From Prolixibacter sp. SD074 (GTDB lineage: Bacteria; Bacteroidota; Bacteroidia; Bacteroidales; Prolixibacteraceae), in assembly GCF_009617895.1 (NCBI RefSeq), contig NZ_BLAW01000001.1, positions 177,001 through 241,000 of the forward strand: a stretch of 64,000 nt of DNA, written 5' to 3'. The notes under the pieces are model-generated. The model made no database searches. It was given only the letters and a program-made list of their open reading frames with translations, and was not told where the DNA came from. The position numbers and the translations under genes are program-made. This document shows positions 44,463-54,765 of the stretch, in pieces (the first letter of the stretch is position 1; each line of letters opens with the position of its first letter).

Positions 44463-47438
44463 ATGAAAAAAGAAAAAACAATGACGTTCATGAAATTTCG
44501 TCTTTGGCATAAATCTGTATTATGCCTGCTGGCAGGATTACTCCTGTCGGTGAGTTCGTATGCACAGCAGCGAACGATTACAGGGCTCGTGACGGACAAA
44601 TCAGGAGAGCCAATTCCCTCGGTAACCGTTATGGTGAAAGGAACTGCAACCGGTACCATTACCGATTTTGAAGGCAAGTATAGCCTGTCGGGAGATATCC
44701 CTTCCGATGGCGTGCTGACCTTCAGCTTTATCGGGATGAAGACCCGGGAGGTGAACATTGGTGGCCGCTCAACGATTGATGTCACCCTGAAAGAGAGTGT
44801 AACAGGCCTCGATGAGGTGGTTGTGGTTGGTTATGGTACCCAGCAGAAAAAGGATGTAACCGGTTCGGTTGCCATCGTCGATTCCAAGCAAATGGACTCG
44901 CGTCCCAATACGCAAATGGGAGCGCTCATCGAAGGGAAAGCGGCTGGTGTACAGGTGCTTTCCAGTTCGGGTAAACCATCCCAGGGACTGAGCATTCGCA
45001 TTCGCGGAACCAACTCCATTACCGCAGGCAGTGAACCGCTTTACGTAGTCGACGGGGTACCTACAACCGATACCCGCGCCATCAATCCGGCCGATATTCA
45101 AAGTATTTCCATCCTGAAAGATGCATCCTCGGCTGCCATTTACGGTGCACAAGGCGCTAACGGTGTTGTGCTGATTACCACCTATAAGGGAACTTCAGCT
45201 AAACCTGTGGTAAAACTCGACGTGTACAATGGTTTCTCGCAGGTATGGAAAACATTATCGGTGCTGAACGGTGAGCAGTACCGTGACCTGATGACCGAAA
45301 TGGGCAAAAATACCGATTGGTCACAGTATACACACAATACGGATTGGCAGAAAGAGATTTTCCGGAACGGTCGTTCACAGAATTACCAGTTGTCCGTTTC
45401 CGGAAAGAGCAATAAAACATCTTATTATATTTCCGGTGGTTGGGTAGAACAGGTCGGAGCAGTGCGCAGTGCACAGATGAACCGCTACAACTTCAAAATT
45501 AACCTCGATCAGGAGGTGAATAAATGGCTGACCGTAGGAACCCGCATGGCTTACTCGGTTTATTCTGACGTGGATGTGAACGATAACCAGGGTGTCGATA
45601 AAGGTGGTGTTCTGCTCGGTTCATTGACGACTCCCCCGGTTATCGGTATTTATAACGAAGACGGGACTTTTACCAGTAACCCGTTCCAGAACTGGGAAAA
45701 CCCGGTTGCCAGCACCGATGGTTCGAACCGCAAATACAAAAGCCAGCGAATGCTGGGTAATGTGTATGCTAAAGTTAGTTTCCTGAAGGATTTTAGTTTC
45801 AAATCCAATCTGGGTATCGACGATCGCAATGATATTTATGACTACTTCCTCGATCCGTTCCTGACCAGCTATGGGCGGGCTTTGAACGGACAGGGAATTA
45901 ACAATACAAACAAGACCAGTTATTACATCTGGGATAACACAATGACATATAACAAAACGTTAGGTTCACACAAAATCGAAGCGTTAGCCGGTAGTGTTAT
46001 CCAGGAGTTTTACTGGGAAAACGCCCACATCGAAACACGTAATTTCTCCGGTAACGGAATCCAAACGACCAACGGTGGTTCGGAAATGATTGGCGCTTCT
46101 TCCGATAAATCGAAAAAGCGGAATACTTCCTTCCTGGGACGTGTCAACTACAGTTTCAAAGACAAGTACCTGTTGACAGTCAATTTCCGTGCGGATGCTT
46201 CCAGTGTTTTCGGTCCGGATAACCGGTGGGGATATTTCCCGTCATCATCTGTCGGATGGCGTATTTCCCAGGAACCGTTTATGCAGGATATTAGCTTCAT
46301 TGACGACCTGAAACTGCGGGCCGGTTGGGGTATTGTCGGTAACGACCAGATTAGCAATTATGCATGGTTCGGACGTGTGGGCAGCGGGGCCAATTACCCG
46401 ATTGGCGGTTCGACAATGCCAGGAACGTATCCTTCTTCGGTAGAAAACCGGAACCTGAAATGGGAGCAATCGGAACAAACCAACGTTGGACTTGATTTTA
46501 TGGCTTTCCGCGGACGTATCCAGTTTTCAGCTGATGCATACATCCGGAATACCAGCGACCTGTTGCTGAATGCACCGCTGCCCCGCAGTACCGGTTTCGA
46601 TTCGGCCATTCAGAACGTAGGAAAACTGCAGAACAAAGGTCTGGAATTCAATCTGACTACGGTGAATGTGAAGAAAGCCATCAATTGGTCAACGAATTTC
46701 AATATCTCGTTTAACCGGAATAAAGTGGTTGACCTGGTTGGTCAGGAGATTTTTGCAGGAACCATCACCAACCGCGGGGATGCCAGTCTGGTAAAAGAAG
46801 GCCTGCCGTTGGGAACGCTGTTCGGTTATGTTTGGGGAGGTGTTGATCCACAAACTGGTAATGCATATTACATTGCTAAAGACGGAACCAGCACGTTTAC
46901 TCCTTCGGCTGGCGACCGTGTGGTGATTGGGGATGCCAACCCTGATTTCATCTACGGTATGACCAACGATATTTCCTATAAATCACTGTCCCTGTCTATC
47001 TTCCTGCAAGGTTCGCAGGGGAACGACATGTTGAATGCTTCCCGTATGGAAACTGAAGGCATGACCGGTCCGCAGAACCAGTCGACTGCCGTACTGCGCC
47101 GCTGGAGACAACCTGGCGATCAAACAGACATTCCCAAAGCCAGTTGGGGTAGCTACGACAATTCACGTATTTCAACCCGGTTTATCGAAGATGGTTCTTA
47201 CCTCCGTCTGAAATCGGTTACACTGAGCTATCAGCTTCCGAAAGCATGGATGGACAAAGTGAAAATGCAGAACGTGAAGGTGTATGCTACCGGGGAGAAC
47301 CTCTGGACGCTTACTGACTACTCAGGATTTGACCCGGAAGTGAATGCCTTCGGTACGCAAAATACCGCGAAGGGCATCGACTACGGTACCTATCCGCAGA
47401 CCCGGAATATCATTTTTGGTTTAAATATAACTTTCTAA
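44463..47438 (+). CDS. SusC/RagA-family TonB-dependent transporter
   Basis: A 991-residue outer-membrane transporter. After the signal peptide comes a carboxypeptidase-like barrel extension (ITGLVTDKSGEPIPSVTVMV), a TonB box-like LDEVVVVGYGTQQKKDVTGS, a plug domain (RIRGTNSITAGSEPLYVVDG, GANGVVLITTYKG) and a 22-strand barrel ending in FGLNITF. It imports oligosaccharides captured with its SusD partner, whose start is 13 bases after this stop. Confidence 0.95.
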   Translation: MKKEKTMTFMKFRLWHKSVLCLLAGLLLSVSSYAQQRTITGLVTDKSGEPIPSVTVMVKGTATGTITDFEGKYSLSGDIPSDGVLTFSFIGMKTREVNIGGRSTIDVTLKESVTGLDEVVVVGYGTQQKKDVTGSVAIVDSKQMDSRPNTQMGALIEGKAAGVQVLSSSGKPSQGLSIRIRGTNSITAGSEPLYVVDGVPTTDTRAINPADIQSISILKDASSAAIYGAQGANGVVLITTYKGTSAKPVVKLDVYNGFSQVWKTLSVLNGEQYRDLMTEMGKNTDWSQYTHNTDWQKEIFRNGRSQNYQLSVSGKSNKTSYYISGGWVEQVGAVRSAQMNRYNFKINLDQEVNKWLTVGTRMAYSVYSDVDVNDNQGVDKGGVLLGSLTTPPVIGIYNEDGTFTSNPFQNWENPVASTDGSNRKYKSQRMLGNVYAKVSFLKDFSFKSNLGIDDRNDIYDYFLDPFLTSYGRALNGQGINNTNKTSYYIWDNTMTYNKTLGSHKIEALAGSVIQEFYWENAHIETRNFSGNGIQTTNGGSEMIGASSDKSKKRNTSFLGRVNYSFKDKYLLTVNFRADASSVFGPDNRWGYFPSSSVGWRISQEPFMQDISFIDDLKLRAGWGIVGNDQISNYAWFGRVGSGANYPIGGSTMPGTYPSSVENRNLKWEQSEQTNVGLDFMAFRGRIQFSADAYIRNTSDLLLNAPLPRSTGFDSAIQNVGKLQNKGLEFNLTTVNVKKAINWSTNFNISFNRNKVVDLVGQEIFAGTITNRGDASLVKEGLPLGTLFGYVWGGVDPQTGNAYYIAKDGTSTFTPSAGDRVVIGDANPDFIYGMTNDISYKSLSLSIFLQGSQGNDMLNASRMETEGMTGPQNQSTAVLRRWRQPGDQTDIPKASWGSYDNSRISTRFIEDGSYLRLKSVTLSYQLPKAWMDKVKMQNVKVYATGENLWTLTDYSGFDPEVNAFGTQNTAKGIDYGTYPQTRNIIFGLNITF

Positions 47439-47451
47439 AAAAGATTGAGAT

Positions 47452-48942
47452 ATGAATTTGCATTCATTCAAAAAATATATCCTCAGCGCAGCGGTGCTCT
47501 TTTCGGCGGCTGCCTGTAACAACTATCTCGATTTGACGCCGATCTCGGAAGAGACGAGCGGAAGTGCTTACTCAACCGCTAATCAAATTGAGGCTGCACT
47601 GACCGGTGCGTACGAGACTTTCCAGTCGTCCGACTACTACGTGTGGGATCAGATTCTTCTGGAAGATGTTCGCACCGACAATGACTATGCAGGAGGAGAC
47701 AACCCGGAGATTTTCGCTATTGATTTGTTCAATATCACCCCTACGAATAGCCGTGTACTGGGGTGGTGGTCGTCGCTCTACAACGGGATTCTGAAAGCCA
47801 ACACCGTCATCGACCGGATTCAGGACGTTACCGATCCGAAGTTAACAGATGAACGCAAACAAGAGATCATGGGCGAAGCTTACTTCCTCAGGGCGTTGCA
47901 TTACTACAACCTGGCGAAAAACTGGGGCGGCGTACCCCTGGTGCTCGAATCGACGACAACAACTGATCCAGGCAAGATACAGTTACCTCGTGCCACCGAA
48001 GCAGAGGTGTATGCCCAGATCCTGAAAGATTTGGACGAAGCAGCGAAACGGTTGCCGGATACTTATGGAAGTGATGCAACGGTTAACAAAGCACGCGCCA
48101 CAGCCGGTGCAGCTTATGCACTTGCGGCAAAGGCCTGTATGCAGGAGCCTTCGCATGACTATGCCAAAGCGCTGGAATACATTGCAAAAGTTGAGGCAAG
48201 CTCGGCTAATTATCGTTTACTGGATAATTATGCCGACCTGTTTGACGGTAACCACTACAACAATGCCGAGTCGATTCTGGAAGTACAGTTTACCGGAGGA
48301 AGTGAAGGAAACTGGGCCCCGCAGATGATGTTGCCGCCCTCGTTAAGCGGTGATACCTGGCGCAAGTTTGTCGTTCCGTCGCATAACCTGGTAGATGCTT
48401 ATGATGCAGAAGGTGATGTAGTACGGAAAAATGCCAGTGTGCTTTTCGAAAATGTCAAAGACTGGATTGACGAATACTGGGGTAATGCGAAAGGCAGCAG
48501 CATTCCGTTTGCTTACAAGATGAAAAATGCGATGGGTTGGGCAAGTACCGACCGTTTGTATATTCTTCGCTATGGCGACATCGTGTTGCTGAAAGCTGAA
48601 GCGCTAAACGAAACCGGTAACCTGTCGGCTGCTGCCACTGAAGTAAATAAAATTCGTGCTCGTGTAAATCTTGCACCACTGACGGCTGGGCAAACCGGTA
48701 CAAAAGACGCTTTACGTACCGCTATTCTAAATGAACGCCGTTTGGAACTGGCTCAGGAAGCACAGCGTTGGGACGACCTGAAACGTCACAATCTGGTGGT
48801 TTCTACAATGAACAATCTGCAGGAAATTGACCTGAGAACTGGTCAGCTAACCCAGTACAACGTAACGGAAGCCAAAACACTGCTCCCGATTCCGCAGCAG
48901 GAACTCGACAGGAACCCGCAACTGGAACAAAACCCATTGTAA
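47452..48942 (+). CDS. SusD/RagB-family glycan-binding lipoprotein
   Basis: A 496-residue surface lipoprotein (lipobox LFSAAAC). NNYLDLTPISEETSGSAYST opens the mature protein; EAYFLRALHYYNLAKNWGGV is the TPR signature and NERRLELAQEAQRWDDLKRH the conserved C-terminal block. It forms the lid of the SusC pore and binds the target glycan. Confidence 0.95.
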   Translation: MNLHSFKKYILSAAVLFSAAACNNYLDLTPISEETSGSAYSTANQIEAALTGAYETFQSSDYYVWDQILLEDVRTDNDYAGGDNPEIFAIDLFNITPTNSRVLGWWSSLYNGILKANTVIDRIQDVTDPKLTDERKQEIMGEAYFLRALHYYNLAKNWGGVPLVLESTTTTDPGKIQLPRATEAEVYAQILKDLDEAAKRLPDTYGSDATVNKARATAGAAYALAAKACMQEPSHDYAKALEYIAKVEASSANYRLLDNYADLFDGNHYNNAESILEVQFTGGSEGNWAPQMMLPPSLSGDTWRKFVVPSHNLVDAYDAEGDVVRKNASVLFENVKDWIDEYWGNAKGSSIPFAYKMKNAMGWASTDRLYILRYGDIVLLKAEALNETGNLSAAATEVNKIRARVNLAPLTAGQTGTKDALRTAILNERRLELAQEAQRWDDLKRHNLVVSTMNNLQEIDLRTGQLTQYNVTEAKTLLPIPQQELDRNPQLEQNPL

Positions 48943-49087
48943 TAGAGGGTTATATTGATATTTATGTTAGATGAAAAAGCATGAAAAAGGTGTTGCCGGT
49001 TATATACTCCAGGTTGGAGAGTAACAATTTAGGGGCATATAAGGTGACACCGGAACCATGTCACTTTCAAACAATAAATGAAAAGAA

Positions 49088-50812
49088 ATGAAGACAAGAT
49101 ATAGTTTATTGCTCATGACCATCGCACTGCTGTTTGCCGGTTGGTCGTGCACCGAAGAAGATAATCTTGCGCCGGAGGGAAACTGGGATTTGAGTAATCC
49201 TGCCATTGTTTCTCCATCAGCGAATTCGTCCATTGTGCTGGATGAAACCAAACCTGATTCTACCATCGTCTTTACCTGGACGGGGGCATCTTCCACTGCC
49301 GGCTTTGGGGTGTACTATTCGGCCGTGATTGATACGGCTGGCTCTACAAGTTTTGATACGCCCATTCTTACCGTTAAATCGGGAAATAGTGGTACGGCTC
49401 TTTCGGCTTCCATTACGTTCAGTCAGTTGAACGAAGCAATGTCGTTGGCGGGCTATCCGGCGGATGCCGAATCGAAAGTAACCTGGGCAGTGGTGGCCAG
49501 CTGTTTGACCAAAAGTACTTACTCCTCAGGCGATTTGTCAGTGACCCGTTTTGTACACGAAATCATTCCTACATCACTGTATGTTTCAGGTGAGGCTACG
49601 GAGAATGGTACTGATTTGTCAAAGGCGATTCCCATGCGCCGCCTGAAGGATGCCAACGGAAACGGCCTTAACCGCTACGAAGCTTACACCCATCTCGATA
49701 AAGGCAAAACCTTTAAGTTTTTCAGTGGCACCAGTTTGCCGGCCCATCAATATGGTGGTTCCGACGGAAACCTGGTGAAGTCGGGAACAGCAATTGTTGT
49801 ACCGGATTCAGCTGCTTATCGTATTACAGTTGATCTGGATAATAATACTTATGCACTACAGAAAATTGATAAATGGAGCGTTGTCGGTGATATTATCGAC
49901 GGCGGCTGGGGTGGCGACGAACCACTGCAATACCAGGGCGGCGGTGTCTGGAAGGGCAGCATCAACCTGATCGATAAAGGTGGGTTCGTATTCCGTGCCA
50001 ACGGCGACTGGGGCTACCTGCTGAAGCACATTGTCGGTACAGATAATTCGCTCATCATGGAATCTGAAGCCAATGAACTGGGCATCTCCATTGAAAATGA
50101 TCAGTCTACCTTATCAGGTCTGTGTATTTTTACGCTCGACTTGTCAAGTGACCCTTATACCTACACCATTGAACGTGACCCGAATGCAGCCGGTCCGGTA
50201 ACCACGCCCGATCATTTGTACTTACTGGCTGATGGTTCCATGGTACACGAATTCACCAAAGATGGTGATACCTTTACTTCCGGAATTTATCTGGCATTGC
50301 AAAGCAGTGTTTCCTATACGCTGAACAGTGCTCCCGACGGTTCGGGAACCAGCTATGCGCTCAACGGAAATGTTGGCGATGCCGGTAACCCTGATGCCGA
50401 CAAGGTAGCCGGAACCTCTGATTTGTCCGGGGACGCCGGTGGTATGACGGTTGAAAAAGATCAGGCTTATATGCTAAACTTTGACTTTTCTACAGCTCGT
50501 GTAAGCTGGTACTATTATAACATGAAGTTGTTCCATTGGTCAAACTGGGATACCCGCGATGAGTTTGTGATGACATATGTGCACCCGTACACTTTCACTG
50601 TAACTGCGAACCTGATGGCCGGATACGAAATGAAGTTTAACTCGCCGTGGGATGTGCAGTTCGGCGCAGACGATCCCTCCGCCCTAAGCGGTACCATGAC
50701 TAACAATGGTGGAGAGAATTTTAACAACCTGACGGTTGATGGCAGTTATACAGCTACCATTGTTGTCAGTAATGATTATCAAACCGGAACTTACCAGTTT
50801 GTCAAAAACTAA
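49088..50812 (+). CDS. SusE/SusF-type outer-membrane binding lipoprotein
   Basis: A 574-residue lipoprotein (lipobox LFAGWSC) with an N-terminal SusE-type Ig domain (SPSANSSIVLDETKPDSTIV, FTWTGASS) and repeated beta-sandwich modules (TPDHLYLLADGSMVHEF, KWSVVGDIIDGGWGGDEPLQ). SusE/SusF proteins are non-catalytic and hold the polysaccharide at the surface. Third gene of the locus, 145 bases after susD. Confidence 0.85.
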   Translation: MKTRYSLLLMTIALLFAGWSCTEEDNLAPEGNWDLSNPAIVSPSANSSIVLDETKPDSTIVFTWTGASSTAGFGVYYSAVIDTAGSTSFDTPILTVKSGNSGTALSASITFSQLNEAMSLAGYPADAESKVTWAVVASCLTKSTYSSGDLSVTRFVHEIIPTSLYVSGEATENGTDLSKAIPMRRLKDANGNGLNRYEAYTHLDKGKTFKFFSGTSLPAHQYGGSDGNLVKSGTAIVVPDSAAYRITVDLDNNTYALQKIDKWSVVGDIIDGGWGGDEPLQYQGGGVWKGSINLIDKGGFVFRANGDWGYLLKHIVGTDNSLIMESEANELGISIENDQSTLSGLCIFTLDLSSDPYTYTIERDPNAAGPVTTPDHLYLLADGSMVHEFTKDGDTFTSGIYLALQSSVSYTLNSAPDGSGTSYALNGNVGDAGNPDADKVAGTSDLSGDAGGMTVEKDQAYMLNFDFSTARVSWYYYNMKLFHWSNWDTRDEFVMTYVHPYTFTVTANLMAGYEMKFNSPWDVQFGADDPSALSGTMTNNGGENFNNLTVDGSYTATIVVSNDYQTGTYQFVKN

Positions 50813-50822
50813 ACTGAAATAA

Positions 50823-50848
50823 AACCAGGTGGTTTCGGCCACCTGGTT
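50823..50848 (+). promoter_or_regulatory. Intercistronic hairpin between SusE-like and GH30 genes
   Basis: AACCAGGTGG (50823-50832) pairs perfectly with CCACCTGGTT (50839-50848) around a TTTCGG loop. No T-run follows, so it is more likely an RNA-processing or stability element, or a leaky terminator, than a full stop. Confidence 0.6.
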
Positions 50849-50863
50849 ACTTAACTAAAATAT

Positions 50864-52309
50864 ATGATTCCTGGAAAACGAAAATTAACGATTGGACTGC
50901 TTACGCTGATAACGTTGAGTGTAATGGGATGGAGATGTAATGATAAAAAGGGGGCGACCCCGCCACCTCCGCCACCTTCTACACCCGTTGATGTAGCTTT
51001 TTATTTAACGAAACCAGACAAATCGGTACTGTTTACAGCACAGGAAAACAGTGTGTCGGTGGCAATCAATAATAATTTACCCCTGATTGAAATTGACCCG
51101 GCTACCACATTTCAAACAATGGACGGCTTTGGCTTTGCCCTGACCGGTGGAAGCGCCATGCACCTTTACAATATGTCGGCTGCCAGGCGACATGCTCTCC
51201 TGACAGAGTTGTTCGATTATAACGACAACAACATTGGCATCAGCTATCTTCGTATCAGCATCGGGGCTTCCGACCTGGATGCGTCTGTGTTTTCGTATGA
51301 CGATTTACCTTCCGGTGAAACGGATGTCAACATGGCCCATTTCTCGTTGGCTCCCGACAGGCAATACCTGATTCCTGTCCTGAAGGAAATTCTGACGATT
51401 AATCCGAATATCAAAATACTGGGTTCGCCCTGGTCGGCACCACTGTGGATGAAGACGAACAACAATTCTGTCGGCGGAAGCCTGAAACCGGAATATTACG
51501 ATGCCTACGCGAAATATTTTGTGAAATATATCCAGGGAATGGCGCAGGAAGGAATTACCATCGATGCCATTACCGTTCAGAATGAACCGTTGCACGACGG
51601 AAACAATCCGAGCATGTATATGCCGGCACCGGAGCAGGCAGCGTTTATTAAAACGAGTCTCGGGCCTGCATTTAAAGCGGCCGGCATCAACACGAAAATT
51701 ATTATTTACGATCACAACTGCGACCGGACCGATTATCCGGCTGAAATATATAACGATGCTGATGCCTCGCAATATGTCGATGGAGCGGCTTTTCACCTCT
51801 ACGCCGGCTCTATCAATAGCCTGGCTGCGTTGCATAACAGCTATCCTGACAAGAATCTTTACTTTACCGAGCAATGGATTGGCGCTCCGGGTGATTTTCC
51901 TAACGACCTGAGATGGCACACCCGCGAATTGATCATCGGCGCCAGCCGAAACTGGTGCAAAACCGTTTTGGAATGGAACCTGGCTGCTGATTCGAACCTT
52001 CAGCCGCATACTGATGGTGGCTGTTCGCAATGCCTGGGAGCTTTAACCATCGATGGCGATAAGGTTACCCGGAATCCGGCCTACTACATCATTGCTCATG
52101 CGTCAAGGTTTGTGCGCCCGGGTTCGGTACGTATTTCGACGAATCAACCCGATAATTTACCGAACGTAGCTTTCCGAACGCCCGACGGTTCTATTGTCTT
52201 GATTGTGCTGAACGATGCTTCTGTTACCCAGGCATTCAATATGAAACCGGGCGACGAAACAGTTACCAGTACACTTGGGGGAGGAGCTGTGGGAACGTAT
52301 GTTTGGTAA
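50864..52309 (+). CDS. GH30-family glycoside hydrolase lipoprotein (first copy)
   Basis: A 481-residue retaining beta-glycosidase. Signal with lipobox-like VMGWRC, then a Pro-rich linker. The TIM barrel shows QTMDGFGFALTGGSA at the start, acid/base Glu241 in TVQNEPLHDG and nucleophile Glu336 in YFTEQWIG. The C-terminal beta domain includes FVRPGSVRIST. GH30 members with this layout act on beta-1,6-glucan or glucosylceramide-type bonds. The next gene, 21 bases on, is a second GH30. Confidence 0.88.
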   Translation: MIPGKRKLTIGLLTLITLSVMGWRCNDKKGATPPPPPPSTPVDVAFYLTKPDKSVLFTAQENSVSVAINNNLPLIEIDPATTFQTMDGFGFALTGGSAMHLYNMSAARRHALLTELFDYNDNNIGISYLRISIGASDLDASVFSYDDLPSGETDVNMAHFSLAPDRQYLIPVLKEILTINPNIKILGSPWSAPLWMKTNNNSVGGSLKPEYYDAYAKYFVKYIQGMAQEGITIDAITVQNEPLHDGNNPSMYMPAPEQAAFIKTSLGPAFKAAGINTKIIIYDHNCDRTDYPAEIYNDADASQYVDGAAFHLYAGSINSLAALHNSYPDKNLYFTEQWIGAPGDFPNDLRWHTRELIIGASRNWCKTVLEWNLAADSNLQPHTDGGCSQCLGALTIDGDKVTRNPAYYIIAHASRFVRPGSVRISTNQPDNLPNVAFRTPDGSIVLIVLNDASVTQAFNMKPGDETVTSTLGGGAVGTYVW

Positions 52310-52330
52310 TCGAACAATAAATATAACCTG

Positions 52331-53791
52331 ATGAAGTATTCCCTATTATTCGTTAGTGCCTTTCTGTCCTGGTCGTGTGCTCAACCGGCACATGAAAAGA
52401 AAGAAACTCCGGTACCTGATTTTTCAACAAACGGGAAGAAGATTGAGGTGTTTACGACGGCGAAAGATACCAACCTACGTCTGGCTCATACCGGCGAGTT
52501 AGCGTTTCAGAAAGCCGTTCAACCCAAAGAATCAGAAATTTCCCTCTTCGTTAATCCGAAGAAATCGTTCCAGTCATTCCTGGGAATTGGCGGGGCCATT
52601 ACCGATGCATCGGCAGAAGTATTTGCTAAACTTCCTGCTGATAAGCAAAAAGAGTTCTTAGCCGCTTATTACGGAAAGAACGGTATCGATTATTCGCTGA
52701 TGCGGACGAATATCGGTAGTTGTGATTTCAGTAGTGACAGTTATACTTACGTAGAAGATGGAGACAAGGAGCTGAAAACCTTCTCGGTCGCTCACGATAT
52801 GAAGTATCGCATTCCGATGATTAAAAAAGCCATTGCAGAAGCAGGTGGCAAGATGGTTCTGTTTGTCAGTCCGTGGAGCCCGCCGGCTTTCATGAAAAGC
52901 AACAAGAGTTTGCTGCATGGCGGTAAATTGCTCCCGGAATACGATCAGGCCTGGGCCAATTACTACGTAAAGTTTATTCAGGCATACCAAAAAGCAGGAA
53001 TCCCCATCTGGGGAATCACCATTCAGAATGAACCGATGGCCGTTCAAACGTGGGAATCATGTGTATATACCGCTGAGGACGAGCGTGATTTCCTGAAAAA
53101 TTTCCTTGGTCCGGCCATGGGAAAAGCTGGTTTTGGCGACAAAAAAATCATTGTGTGGGACCATAACCGCGATTTGATGGTCGACCGGGCTAACACCATT
53201 TTCGGTGACCCGGATGCAGCCAAATATGCCTGGGGAATGGGAATGCACTGGTACGAAACGTGGACCGGCGCCCAACCGAAATGGGATAATGAGAAACTGG
53301 TGAAGGAGTCCTATCCTGATAAGGACCTGTTGTTCACAGAAGGATGCAACGAGGCTTTTACTCCTGACGGGTACCAGCGCTGGTCAAATGCTGAACGTTA
53401 TGGTAGTAACATGATTCACGATTTTAATAACGGAACGGTAGGCTGGACGGACTGGAACATTCTCCTCGATCAGCATGGTGGCCCGAACCATGTTGGCAAC
53501 TTCTGTTTTGCGCCGGTTCATGCCGATACCCGTACAGGTGAACTGATTTTCACCCCGGCTTATTATTACATCGGCCATTTCTCTAAATTCATTCATCCGG
53601 GAGCGAAGCGCATCAGTACAGCTTCCAGCCGGAGTACCTTGCTTAGCACTTCATTCCTGAACAAAGACGGAAAGATGGTTACCGTCGTTATGAATGGTTC
53701 TGACAGTCCGGTTGCTTATAACCTGATTGTGGGAGATGCCGAAACACATCTGGAAATTCCGGCACGTGCCATTCAAACGTTGATATATTAG
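52331..53791 (+). CDS. GH30-family glycoside hydrolase lipoprotein (second copy)
   Basis: A 486-residue GH30 lipoprotein (lipobox FLSWSC). FLGIGGAITDASAEVF starts the barrel; the acid/base is Glu234 in TIQNEPMAVQTWE and the nucleophile Glu337 in LLFTEGCNEAF. FIHPGAKRIST closes the beta domain. It differs widely from its tandem neighbour, so the two probably split the work (for example endo and exo action). It is the last gene of the locus, with a strong terminator 40 bases on. Confidence 0.9.
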   Translation: MKYSLLFVSAFLSWSCAQPAHEKKETPVPDFSTNGKKIEVFTTAKDTNLRLAHTGELAFQKAVQPKESEISLFVNPKKSFQSFLGIGGAITDASAEVFAKLPADKQKEFLAAYYGKNGIDYSLMRTNIGSCDFSSDSYTYVEDGDKELKTFSVAHDMKYRIPMIKKAIAEAGGKMVLFVSPWSPPAFMKSNKSLLHGGKLLPEYDQAWANYYVKFIQAYQKAGIPIWGITIQNEPMAVQTWESCVYTAEDERDFLKNFLGPAMGKAGFGDKKIIVWDHNRDLMVDRANTIFGDPDAAKYAWGMGMHWYETWTGAQPKWDNEKLVKESYPDKDLLFTEGCNEAFTPDGYQRWSNAERYGSNMIHDFNNGTVGWTDWNILLDQHGGPNHVGNFCFAPVHADTRTGELIFTPAYYYIGHFSKFIHPGAKRISTASSRSTLLSTSFLNKDGKMVTVVMNGSDSPVAYNLIVGDAETHLEIPARAIQTLIY

Positions 53792-53830
53792 AAGAATTTA
53801 AACGTACAGGATTTCATAGGTTTGTAAGTC

Positions 53831-53872
53831 AGCTGGCAACGGATATGGACGTATCTGTTGTCAGCTTTTTTA
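53831..53872 (+). terminator. Terminator of the GH30 PUL
   Basis: AGCTGGCAACGGATA (53831-53845) pairs with TATCTGTTGTCAGCT with few mismatches and is followed by six T's. Confidence 0.85.
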
Positions 53873-54108
53873 TTTTCCGGAAGGATAATATTGCCTGAAA
53901 TGTAAAATTTAAAAAGGAAGAAACTGATTTAGTGTAGATTATTTTCGAATCGAAGTAGGGTAACGTTCATCTTATGCGGTACAGTAGAAAAATGTGGCGC
54001 TTGTTGAGAATAACTCACTGTTAAATAGTTGTTTGCCGACAAATGAACTGAGACTTTACAAATGCTGCATTTTTTGAATTATTTGTAGTTGAACTAAAAT
54101 CAGTTGTG

Positions 54109-54765
54109 ATGAAAAAAACAAGTTTTTTTATTGCATTCCTTGCAATAGCAGCATTAATTATCGTAACCTCCTGTAGCGAAAACCCCTCCGTATCAGCCGA
54201 TGAAGTCCAGGCTTCTAACATAAAAGCACTTTCACTCATTGTTGACGATGACGGCAATTTAGCCGGTGACCTGACAGAAACGGAAATCGCCAGTTTGCAG
54301 TTCATGATCGAAGAAGAAAAAGTTGCCCGGGATGTTTACCTGGAGATGGACGATCTTTATGAACTTAAGGTATTTGCCAACATCTCATCCAGTGAGCAAC
54401 GGCATATGGATGCTGTCCTGTTTCTGATTGATGGTTACAACGTGGTAAATCCGGCTTCCGATTTGCGTGGTGTTTTTGCTAATGAAGACTTACAAACTCT
54501 CTATAATACATTAGTTGAGCAAGGGAATGGCGGCATGGAAGACGCTCTGAAAGTCGGTGCTTTAATTGAAGAAACGGATATCGTTGATTTGAATAATTGG
54601 CTGGAAAAAGTGGAAAATGCCAATGTAGAGTTGGTTTATGCCAGTCTGCTGAAAGGCTCGACAAATCACTTGCGTGCTTTTGTCCGTAATCTGGCTTCAC
54701 TGGGAATAACCTATGAACCACAGGTTCTGGATACCGAAACTTATCAGGATATCATTGGAAAATAA
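54109..54765 (+). CDS. DUF2202 (ferritin-like) lipoprotein
   Basis: A 218-residue lipoprotein (lipobox LIIVTSC) from the ATG at 54109; the codon before it is an in-frame GTG. EEEKVARDVYLEMDDLY and SSEQRHMDAVLFLIDGYNV have the E-x(n)-E/H spacing of ferritin-like helices that can bind a di-metal centre. DUF2202 has no proven role. A partial second copy lies at 57.8 kb. Confidence 0.8.
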   Translation: MKKTSFFIAFLAIAALIIVTSCSENPSVSADEVQASNIKALSLIVDDDGNLAGDLTETEIASLQFMIEEEKVARDVYLEMDDLYELKVFANISSSEQRHMDAVLFLIDGYNVVNPASDLRGVFANEDLQTLYNTLVEQGNGGMEDALKVGALIEETDIVDLNNWLEKVENANVELVYASLLKGSTNHLRAFVRNLASLGITYEPQVLDTETYQDIIGK

